Shown here: positions 22,436-27,904 of the stretch, in pieces | How the letters are laid out: every line of letters starts with the position of its first letter | How positions within the stretch are numbered: position 1 is the first letter of the stretch | Origin: JAFGQU01 sp964483625 | GTDB taxonomy: Bacteria > Omnitrophota > Gorgyraeia > Duberdicusellales > 4484-171 | Direction: 5' to 3' | NCBI GenBank assembly: GCA_964483625.1 | Contig: CAZABB010000023.1 | Coordinates: forward strand, 1-27,904 | DNA: 27,904 nt | Translations under genes and position numbers: made by a program | The notes under the pieces: model-generated | What the model saw: the letters and a program-made list of their open reading frames with translations, nothing else | Database searches by the model: none | What the model was told of the DNA's origin: nothing

Positions 22436-24070
22436 TTATTTACCCCGGGCAATCGCGGCAAGATCTTCTTCGACTGCCTGTGTCGGTTTCAAATCGAATT
22501 TCTCAACCAGAACCTTTGCAACATTCGGCGAGAGAAATGCCGGTAATGTCGGCCCCAGCCGGATATGTTTAAAGCCAAGGGCTAAAAGCGCAAGCAGCAC
22601 ACACACCGCTTTCTGTTCATACCAGGCGATATCGAAGGCAATCGGCAGATCGTTGATGTCCGATGCCCCAAAGACTTCTTTCAATTTAAGAGCCACAACC
22701 GCCAGTGAATATGAATCGTTACATTGACCGGCATCCAGAACGCGGGGTATTCCGTCAATGTCACCTAAGTCAAGTTTGTTATAGCGGTATTTCGCACATC
22801 CGGCCGTCAGAATAACGGTATCTTTGGAAAGGTTCTGAGCAACATCGGTAAAATAATTCCGCTGAGGGAGCCTTCCGTCACATCCGGCCATGACCACGAA
22901 TTTCTTTATCTTTCCCGCGGAGACCGCAGAAACGATCTTCTCGGCCAACGCCAGGACCTGATGGTGAGCAAATCCGCCGACGATCTCGCCTGTCTCGAGT
23001 TCTTTCGGCGGCGGACATTTCTTCGCCAGAGCGATGACTTTTGAGAAATCCTTCTTCCCGCCGGCCGGCCGGTCGGGGATATGTTCGACCCCGGGATATC
23101 CGGCCATTCCCGTGGTAAAGATCCTGTCTTTATATGAATCCTTGACCGGGGTGATACAATTAGTCGTCATCAAAATAGGGCCGCCGAACGCTTCAAATTC
23201 CTCGTTCTGTTTCCACCAGGAATTACCGTAATTCCCCACAAAATGGGAATATTTTTTGAATGCCGGATAGTAATTTGCCGGGAGCATCTCGCTGTGCGTG
23301 TACACATCGACACCGGAGTTTTCAGTCTGAATCAGAAGTTCCTCCATATCTTTTAAATCGTGACCGGAAATAAGGATCCCGGGATTTTTCCCGACACCGA
23401 TATTGACCCGGCTTATTTCAGGATTTCCGTAGGTTGAGGTATTCGCTTCATCTAAAAGCGCCATCGCCTTGACCGCGGTATCACCGGCCTTTAAAACCAG
23501 CGCGACCATTTCATCGGCTGATAAATCCTTTGTCGTTGAAGCCAGCGCCTCAATAAGAAAATCATGAATTTCGCGGTTATAATGTCCTAATACCCCGGCA
23601 TGGTCGGTATAGGCGGCAACGCCTTTTATCCCGTATATCAAAAGCTCCCTGAGAGAACGGACATCTTCATTTCCGGTCGAGAGGACACCGCTGGTCTTGG
23701 CCTTCTCGGCAAATTCAACCTCATCATCCGATTCCCATACGGCGGCATCATGGCTAATCCGATCAGCCTTATCACCGGCTTTTGATTTAAGCTCTTTCTT
23801 CAAAGCCAATCCTTCTCTGACCAAAGACGTTATCCGTGCATCGTCAAAATTAGCATTGGTAATCGTCGCAAACAGAGCTTTGGCGATAAATTCGCCGTAT
23901 TTTTTATCCGACTGCCCCTCGCTAGCCTCGATATAGAGCGAGATGCCTTTGAGGACATAGATCAGAAGGTCCTGGAGATTTGCGGTACTCTCCCCTTTAC
24001 CGCAGACCCCTCGTATCGTACAGCCGGTATTGCGTACGGTTTCCTGACATTGATAACAAAACATAGACAT
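22436..24070 (-). CDS. hcp: hybrid cluster protein (hydroxylamine reductase)
   Basis: The 544-residue enzyme begins 'MSMFCYQCQETVRNTGC'. Its four N-terminal cluster cysteines are Cys5, Cys8, Cys17 and Cys23, the same spacing as Desulfovibrio Hcp. The hybrid-cluster ligands are also present, in 'SGHDLKDME' (His), 'HSEMLPA' (Glu), 'TTNCITPV', 'AGCDGRLP', 'TAGCAKYRYN', 'DAGQCND' (Cys residues) and 'AWYEQKAV' (Glu and Lys). Hcp removes nitric oxide or hydroxylamine under anaerobic nitrosative stress. The protein is cytoplasmic and soluble. A GAAAGGAG site precedes the ATG, and the ferredoxin-type gene ends 15 bases upstream in the same operon, which an Rrf2 regulator heads. Confidence 0.96.
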   Translation of the reverse strand: MSMFCYQCQETVRNTGCTIRGVCGKGESTANLQDLLIYVLKGISLYIEASEGQSDKKYGEFIAKALFATITNANFDDARITSLVREGLALKKELKSKAGDKADRISHDAAVWESDDEVEFAEKAKTSGVLSTGNEDVRSLRELLIYGIKGVAAYTDHAGVLGHYNREIHDFLIEALASTTKDLSADEMVALVLKAGDTAVKAMALLDEANTSTYGNPEISRVNIGVGKNPGILISGHDLKDMEELLIQTENSGVDVYTHSEMLPANYYPAFKKYSHFVGNYGNSWWKQNEEFEAFGGPILMTTNCITPVKDSYKDRIFTTGMAGYPGVEHIPDRPAGGKKDFSKVIALAKKCPPPKELETGEIVGGFAHHQVLALAEKIVSAVSAGKIKKFVVMAGCDGRLPQRNYFTDVAQNLSKDTVILTAGCAKYRYNKLDLGDIDGIPRVLDAGQCNDSYSLAVVALKLKEVFGASDINDLPIAFDIAWYEQKAVCVLLALLALGFKHIRLGPTLPAFLSPNVAKVLVEKFDLKPTQAVEEDLAAIARGK

Positions 24071-24085
24071 ATGATCTCCTTTCGG

Positions 24086-24784
24086 TTAAGTGATTTCCCC
24101 TTTCAGGGATATAGTGTAATCTTTGACGATAATGTGTTTGCCCGAATTCCTTAACGCCTCCTCCACAATCCTTACCGTGCCGGTACAACAGGGCACCTCC
24201 ATATGCACCGTCGTGATCGACTTGATATCGTTGTTTTTTAAAATTTCCGTCAATTTTTCCACATATTGTTCAGAGGCACTATCCAGTTTGGGACAGAATA
24301 CGATAAGGATTTTCCCGGCCAGAAACCGGGCATGAAAGTTTGCGTAACTGAACGGCACACAATCGGCGGCGATGACCAGATCGGCCCCTTTAAAATACGG
24401 GGCGCCGGGATTCAGGAGCTTTAACTGTATCGGCCACTGTCGGAGAGCCGATTGAGTACTAACAGATACCGCCTCATTGGCTTGTCCGGATTCCCTGAAA
24501 TCTCTTTGCATCATCCCCGGACACCCCCCGGGGGGAGACTGCTGCGGTTTTTGAATATGCTCTTTAACTTTCTCTTCACTAAACTCATCGGCTTCCCGTT
24601 CCTCGATCGTGAGCGCACCGGTGGGGCACTCTCCCAGACAGGCACCCAGCCCGTCACACAGAGCATCACTGACAAGTTTTGCCTTGCCATCGATGATCTG
24701 CAAAGCACCTTCGGCGCAATTAGGTACACACTCCCCGCATCCGTTACATTTGGCTTCGTCGATCTTGAGAATCTTACGTTTCAT
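24086..24784 (-). CDS. 4Fe-4S ferredoxin-type protein associated with Hcp
   Basis: The 232-residue protein has two iron-sulfur motifs near the start. The first is complete: Cys13, Cys16, Cys19 and Cys23 ('CNGCGECVPNC'). The second reads 'CDGLGACLGECP' and has only Cys43, Cys49 and Cys53, so one cysteine of the usual four is missing. I recall this form in related proteins, but cannot check. A Pro-Gly-rich linker ('SPPGGCPGMM') follows, then a C-terminal domain (about 120-225) with 'AADCVPFSYANFHARFL' and 'EVPCCTGTVRI' that resembles a redox or heterodisulfide-type fold. Its place directly before hcp, with 15 bases between, suggests it passes electrons to Hcp. Its start overlaps the rrf2 stop by four bases. 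Confidence 0.88.
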   Translation of the reverse strand: MKRKILKIDEAKCNGCGECVPNCAEGALQIIDGKAKLVSDALCDGLGACLGECPTGALTIEEREADEFSEEKVKEHIQKPQQSPPGGCPGMMQRDFRESGQANEAVSVSTQSALRQWPIQLKLLNPGAPYFKGADLVIAADCVPFSYANFHARFLAGKILIVFCPKLDSASEQYVEKLTEILKNNDIKSITTVHMEVPCCTGTVRIVEEALRNSGKHIIVKDYTISLKGEIT

Positions 24785-25197
24785 GGTTTTCCTTTTGTTT
24801 CTTTAAGCATACTCTCAAGGGTGATGGTTGAGAACTCCCTCTCAACCATTTTCTCAATTCGTATAATATTCTTACGTAATACACACCCCGATCTCTTAGG
24901 ACACAGTTTATTCTTAAACATACACTCCGAAAGCTGGATCTCGCCTTGAAATATCCCAATAATGTCGGTCACTTTAATTTTACGCGGCGGCGTTTTAAGA
25001 TTAAACCCGCCATTACCTCCGTCACGGGAGGAAATCATATCCTCCTGCATGAGCTTCTGCAGTATTTTCCTCACATACTGGTAAGGAATCCCCTGCTCCT
25101 GGGACACCTGCCGGGCCGATACATACCGGCCCGGCTGAGAGCCCAGAACCAGAAGGGCTCTCAGCGCGTAGTCGGTATTTTTCGTAATGAGCTTCAT
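24781..25197 (-). CDS. Rrf2-family iron-sulfur transcriptional regulator
   Basis: The 138-residue protein has the Rrf2 winged helix: 'NTDYALRALLVLG' at 7-19, the recognition helix 'ISRRQ'-equivalent around 28-50, and the family wing 'SSRDGGNGGFNL' (56-67). Cys92, Cys99 and Cys105 (Cys-X6-Cys-X5-Cys) form the expected cluster site, with spacing close to IscR and NsrR but not identical to either. Members sense NO, cysteine or iron-sulfur status. Because this gene heads an operon with a ferredoxin-type protein and Hcp, an NO-sensing role like NsrR is the likeliest, but it is inferred. A strong promoter lies just upstream, and the ribosome site is GGAGGAGG. Confidence 0.93.
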   Translation of the reverse strand: MKLITKNTDYALRALLVLGSQPGRYVSARQVSQEQGIPYQYVRKILQKLMQEDMISSRDGGNGGFNLKTPPRKIKVTDIIGIFQGEIQLSECMFKNKLCPKRSGCVLRKNIIRIEKMVEREFSTITLESMLKETKGKP

Positions 25198-25227
25198 CTG
25201 AGGGCAACCTCCTCCTTAGCTGAGAGT

Positions 25228-25256
25228 ATTTTAGTATCAGTTAGGGAAGATGTCAA
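25228..25256 (-). promoter_or_regulatory. promoter of the rrf2-ferredoxin-hcp operon
   Basis: On the minus strand TTGACA (25256-25251), a 17-base spacer and TAAAAT (25233-25228) form a near-consensus promoter. A direct repeat AGTAT, TTT, AGTAT around 25226-25238 overlaps the -10 and may belong to the regulator's binding site, but it is not a clean palindrome. Confidence 0.75.
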
Positions 25257-25278
25257 GGGGTATTTTTGAAAGATTTTT

Positions 25279-25417
25279 GAGGTAGAAAACTTCAATAACT
25301 TAAGGCATACGAAACTCGCGGATCCCCCTTTGGTGGACACCACAACTTCTCACTCACCCTCTCCGTGGCATCAAAAAAAAATCCCCATCCTCTTTTGAGG
25401 ATGGGGAAAATGATGCC
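25279..25417. repeat. 139-base direct repeat, copy 1
   Basis: This segment is nearly identical to 25470-25607 (one substitution and one base of poly-A length difference). It contains a 10-base-pair hairpin (CCCCATCCTC, TTTT, GAGGATGGGG). The copy is followed by a unique segment with another hairpin (GCCACT, TT, AGTGGC), and by ATGCCTTAAG (25461-25470), the exact inverse of CTTAAGGCAT at 25299-25308. Confidence 0.9.
25373..25406 (-). terminator. minus-strand terminator in repeat copy 1
   Basis: The hairpin with stems 25383-25392 and 25397-25406 is followed on the minus strand by nine Ts (25381-25373). It would stop minus-strand transcripts coming from the accessory region before the rrf2 operon. 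Confidence 0.7.
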
Positions 25418-25469
25418 TGCCGGGCGGATTCACAGCTCGCCACTTTAGTGGCTCGCGGGGATGCCTTAA

Positions 25470-25607
25470 GAGGTAGAAAACTTCAATAACTTAAGGCATA
25501 CGAAACTCGCGGATCCCCCTTTGGTGGACACCACAACTCCTCACTCACCCTCTCCGTGGCATCAAAAAAAATCCCCATCCTCTTTTGAGGATGGGGAAAA
25601 TGATGCC
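25470..25607. repeat. 138-base direct repeat, copy 2
   Basis: This second copy is 191 bases downstream of the first. It keeps an 11-base-pair outer stem around its hairpin: CCGTGGCATCA (25554-25564) with TGATGCCACGG (25601-25611). In copy 1 the right arm of that stem is altered after TGATGCC. Confidence 0.9.
25564..25596 (-). terminator. minus-strand terminator in repeat copy 2
   Basis: Same structure as in copy 1: 10-base-pair stem (25573-25582 with 25587-25596), TTTT loop, and eight Ts on the minus strand (25571-25564). Confidence 0.7.
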
Positions 25608-26156
25608 ACGGTATTTAGCGGACGAAGTCCGAACCTATTTCAGCCGAGTCAATGAAGCGAGAGCGTAATGATTCGGCTGGAGTTCATCATTGCCCGTACG
25701 GGCAATTCTTCACTTCGTCCTCTCCCTCGCAAAAATCTCAATAATTTTTAGGAATCCTTCCGCGCGCGCCGAAAAATTCTTTTAAGACGTATTTTTGCTC
25801 GGGAGAGTTCGCCCCACGCCCGTATATAGTATAAGTACATCTTGGTAGAAAGAACGGGCGTGGGCCAGCCTCATCGTGGTGTGGTCGTGCGCCATCGTGG
25901 CAGTGACAACGCAGGCTCGGCGCGAAGGCGACATCCCGAACAAACGTCGGGATTCCGCTTCTTCGCATTGAGCCTGCTGGGTTGTTCTCAATTGGCTTCC
26001 TCAAACACCCGCCTTGTGGCGGGCTTATGACTGCCATCATGGGAGAAAAGCCCTTCTCAGGCAGGCGTCTTCGTCAGCCAGATATCCCAATTCCATTGGG
26101 ATATTCCCAGAAAAATGACATTATACGATTTTTGTGTTTTATGTTAATATGTCTAA
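25608..26156. other. gene-free region dense in inverted repeats
   Basis: No reading frame here looks like a real protein. Hairpins seen: CGGAC/GTCCG at 25619-25631; an 11-base-pair stem with one G-U at 25641-25679 (CAGCCGAGTCA); the perfect palindrome TTGCCCGTACGGGCAA at 25690-25705; an 11-base inverted repeat CCCACGCCCGT at 25813-25823 with 25854-25864; a three-helix nested hairpin at 25912-25976; CCCGCC/GGCGGG at 26008-26023; and a perfect 10-base-pair stem (ATATCCCAAT, TCC, ATTGGGATAT) at 26082-26104. Base composition turns AT-rich from about 26105. Structured RNA, palindromic repeat debris or an integration scar are all possible. Confidence 0.7.
25912..25976. other. nested three-helix hairpin
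   Basis: Three collinear helices are nested: CAGGCTC (25912-25918) with GAGCCTG (25970-25976), GCGAAG (25922-25927) with CTTCGC (25961-25966), and ATCCCGA (25933-25939) with TCGGGAT (25947-25953). Such a 65-base rod is unlikely by chance and could be a small RNA or a recombination site. Confidence 0.6.
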
Positions 26157-26891
26157 ATGGATGAAGATGATATGCTAAAAGCCCTTCTAAAACTCATTCC
26201 TCCTGATGAATTATATAAAGATACTGCTCAACCTGCTCTACGCCAGATTGGTCAATCTCTCGAAAAAGTTGTAAAAGCAAGCCGTTTTCTTTTAGCACCC
26301 TTAGAATATCTTGCCGCTCAACATAATAGATGGGAAAGGTATTTGGAAAGAATATCAAAAAATGTACCTGAAGAAAATATGGTACAAGGGGCTCCTCAAA
26401 TTATAATTCCTGCGCTGGAAGGTCTCTGTTATGCTCAAGAAGGCACCTTGCTTTCAGAATTTTTTCTAAACTTATTATCAAAAGCAATAGATAAAACCAA
26501 ACTAGACCTTGCTCATCCTGCCTTTTCAAAAATTATTCAACAACTCAGCACTGACGAGGCAATAATTCTCTATCTTCTAAAAAAGAAGCCTTATAGGTTG
26601 CGAGAGAAAGCTGATTTTGATCATGAAAAACATCTATTCTCGAATCGGCATATTATAGAAGATGAATTCCCCTTAACGAAGATTGTTTACGCAGACCATA
26701 TGTGGCTGTATATGGATCATTTGCATAGTTTAAACCTGGCAGGAACATGGCAAATCGGAAATCAAGAATCTATCATGGATGAGAAAAATGGTATACAAAT
26801 AGGAGTTTTTATAAATAGCGAGAGGAAACTTACGCCTTTTGGAGAATTATTTGCTCAGGCTTGCATTCCTAATAGTTTTCCGGGTTTATGA
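26157..26891 (+). CDS. DUF4393 (Abi-alpha) family protein
   Basis: The 244-residue protein matches the DUF4393/Abi-alpha layout: 'YKDTAQPALRQIGQSLEKVVKASRFLLAPL' is described here by its pieces (Gln-Pro-Ala around residue 25, then Gly-Gln-Ser-Leu, then the Leu-Ala-Pro-Leu helix), followed by 'NVPEENMVQGAPQIIIPALEGL', 'EFFLNLLSKAID', 'HPAFSKIIQQLSTDEA'. Family proteins are linked to phage defence and toxin-like conflict systems, though the mechanism is unknown. The helix at about 35-55 is only mildly hydrophobic. The ATG at 26157 lacks a ribosome site; a TAATAT at 26145-26150 sits six bases before it. The gene is more AT-rich than the core genes, which suggests acquisition. It overlaps the next gene by four bases. 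Confidence 0.82.
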   Translation: MDEDDMLKALLKLIPPDELYKDTAQPALRQIGQSLEKVVKASRFLLAPLEYLAAQHNRWERYLERISKNVPEENMVQGAPQIIIPALEGLCYAQEGTLLSEFFLNLLSKAIDKTKLDLAHPAFSKIIQQLSTDEAIILYLLKKKPYRLREKADFDHEKHLFSNRHIIEDEFPLTKIVYADHMWLYMDHLHSLNLAGTWQIGNQESIMDEKNGIQIGVFINSERKLTPFGELFAQACIPNSFPGL

Positions 26892-27331
26892 TGGAACCTA
26901 TCATAATTGCCTCAATTAGTCTTGTAGCTTCGGTAATCACAGCATCTCTTTCCTATTACTTCACGAAAAAACATCAAATAAGGATGGAAGAACGTAAACT
27001 TAAAGAGGAATACTATAAATCATTTATTAAAGCAGTCAGCGATGTAGCTATAGACAATTATGACGATGAAGCTCAAAGACGACTATCTGAGGGATTCAAT
27101 TCTTTAATTGTTATAGCAAGTCCTAAGGTTGTAAAAGAATTGATGGATTTTCATAACTTTATCAGGCCACAAAATATTGACATCTCAAGAGAAGAATGGA
27201 CGGTTCGACACGATAATTTGCTAAGGCAGTTAATTAAAGCCATGCGAGAAGATATCTTTGGGAAAGAGAGAAATATCGATAAATATATTTCCAAAGTTCA
27301 TCTTATAGGCAAAGCTCCAAAGAAGCAATAG
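26888..27331 (+). CDS. small membrane-anchored helical protein, unknown
   Basis: The 147-residue protein (or 146 from the second ATG at 26891) has one N-terminal membrane helix at about 4-25 and then a cytoplasmic, charged helical region: 'TKKHQIRMEERKLKEEYYKSFIKAVSD', an 'IVIASPKVVKELMDFHNFI' segment and a Lys-rich tail ending 'KAPKKQ'. The helix bundle after one anchor resembles unnamed small proteins often found near defence genes, but I cannot name a family. The ATGA overlap with the DUF4393 gene shows translational coupling and so a shared function is likely. A plausible role is membrane partner of the DUF4393 protein (inference). Confidence 0.7.
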   Translation: MMEPIIIASISLVASVITASLSYYFTKKHQIRMEERKLKEEYYKSFIKAVSDVAIDNYDDEAQRRLSEGFNSLIVIASPKVVKELMDFHNFIRPQNIDISREEWTVRHDNLLRQLIKAMREDIFGKERNIDKYISKVHLIGKAPKKQ

Positions 27332-27368
27332 CTTATTGAGACTAATAACTGTAAATCAATAAATAATT

Positions 27369-27899
27369 ATGGCATGGATGGAATATTTAAGACAAAATGA
27401 TCTTCCAAATTACTTGGCTGTTGCTTTCTCTCTAATCGTTTGGCCACTTGTATTAGCCATGTGGAATAAAAGGACTTTCTCGGCAATCAGAAATCTGCAA
27501 ATTTTAGTTGATCCTTCGACCGGTTGGATCCCTACAGGCGAGACTTGCCCCTATTTAATTTTTCGATTTCAAAATAATACGGGAGAAAGAATTTACATTA
27601 CAGACGTTTCCATGAGGACTTCCCGTCTAATTGCAGTCCATCCAAATGCGGATAGAGATATTTCTACTGGTGGATATACTCTTAAGTTTGCAGAGCGAGA
27701 CGGAGAAGCCTTTTCTCGCTTTCATATTACAGTAGAAACTCAGCATGAAGTCAAGACAGGGCTTCCATTGGCTAACAGTTACAATAATGTTTCTTTAACT
27801 GTCTTAATAAATGAATTGCGTAACCACAGAAGAAATGGTCTAATTGCCCGTGACCTGCCCCCGTTCACTGCATCAAACACAAATGGAATTCTCCGCTAA
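27369..27899 (+). CDS. membrane-anchored protein with beta-rich domain, unknown
   Basis: The 176-residue protein has a membrane helix at about 14-32 ('YLAVAFSLIVWPLVLAMW') and a hydrophilic region from about 40 that alternates likely beta strands: 'CPYLIFRFQNNTGERIYITDVSM', then 'GYTLKFAERDGEAFSRFHITV' and 'NNVSLTVLINEL'. This suggests an Ig-like or beta-sandwich module. It starts 37 bases after the previous gene, without a good ribosome site, and may share its transcript. The coding region ends five bases before the window edge, so the island probably continues beyond. No family is recognised. An alternative in-frame start is the Met at 27378. Confidence 0.68.
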   Translation: MAWMEYLRQNDLPNYLAVAFSLIVWPLVLAMWNKRTFSAIRNLQILVDPSTGWIPTGETCPYLIFRFQNNTGERIYITDVSMRTSRLIAVHPNADRDISTGGYTLKFAERDGEAFSRFHITVETQHEVKTGLPLANSYNNVSLTVLINELRNHRRNGLIARDLPPFTASNTNGILR

Positions 27900-27904
27900 T
27901 TTTT

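Noticed and set aside
25226..25238. Rrf2-type operator at the rrf2 promoter
   Set aside because: The element is a direct repeat (AGTAT, TTT, AGTAT), not the palindrome expected for Rrf2 dimers, so it is mentioned only in the promoter entry.
25738..26040. Open frames of 60-100 codons on both strands in the gene-free region
   Set aside because: They overlap on both strands, run through hairpins, lack ribosome sites and have low-complexity Arg/His-rich translations that look like non-coding DNA.
1..27904. tRNA or rRNA genes, insertion sequences, integrase or transposase genes
   Set aside because: No cloverleaf, ribosomal signature or transposase-like reading frame was seen on either strand.

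Overview
This is a chromosomal window from a diderm bacterium with moderate GC. It carries Sec signal peptides, two small lipoproteins with lipoboxes, a CsgG-family protein and the tail of a PEP-CTERM cell-surface sorting signal. The last implies an exosortase system elsewhere in the genome. Together with Rex, Hcp and an Rrf2 regulator this suggests an anaerobic or microaerobic environmental lineage. Candidatus Omnitrophota or a relative would fit, but the window has no 16S rRNA or other phylogenetic marker, so that is inference.

Layout. (1) 1-1940, plus strand: a secreted protein, a CsgG/FlgT-like periplasmic protein and a small lipoprotein. (2) 2020-5201, plus strand: rex with two Rex-like operators upstream, then serC and serA, which link an NADH sensor to NAD-dependent serine synthesis. 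(3) 5316-10572, plus strand: a tightly coupled four-gene operon of ABC permease, ABC ATPase, a 737-residue fusion of an AttH/CrtC-like lipocalin to a polyprenyl synthase, and a BaiN/HI0933 flavoprotein. This is the best candidate here for an undescribed pathway. (4) 10582-14621, plus strand: a promoter followed at once by a terminator hairpin, then a YeiH-type membrane protein, a Cache/HAMP histidine kinase and two single-domain response regulators. (5) 14632-17229: a divergent pair (minus-strand membrane-anchored protein; plus-strand inositol monophosphatase family enzyme) whose promoters place both start codons at the predicted transcription start, then an ArsP-like permease. (6) 17383-20774, minus strand: Na+/Ca2+ exchanger, dnaX and recR, with the usual ybaB between dnaX and recR missing. 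(7) 20840-22382: a headless PEP-CTERM tail between two terminators, a lipoprotein and an MscS channel. (8) 22436-25256, minus strand: an rrf2 regulator, a ferredoxin-type protein and hcp, as a nitrosative-stress operon. (9) 25257-26156: about 900 bases with no convincing gene, two near-identical 138/139-base direct repeats and many hairpins. (10) 26157-27899, plus strand: a visibly more AT-rich block with a DUF4393 (Abi-alpha) protein and two small membrane-anchored unknowns, probably the edge of a defence or accessory island.

A recurring genome-scale feature is the tracts of 7-base tandem units that begin right at the 3' side of stop codons (after the small lipoprotein, recR, dnaX and mscS). 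The unit sequence differs from place to place but the 7-base period is kept. The largest tract, 17244-17383, keeps one register through about 20 units of several different sequences.
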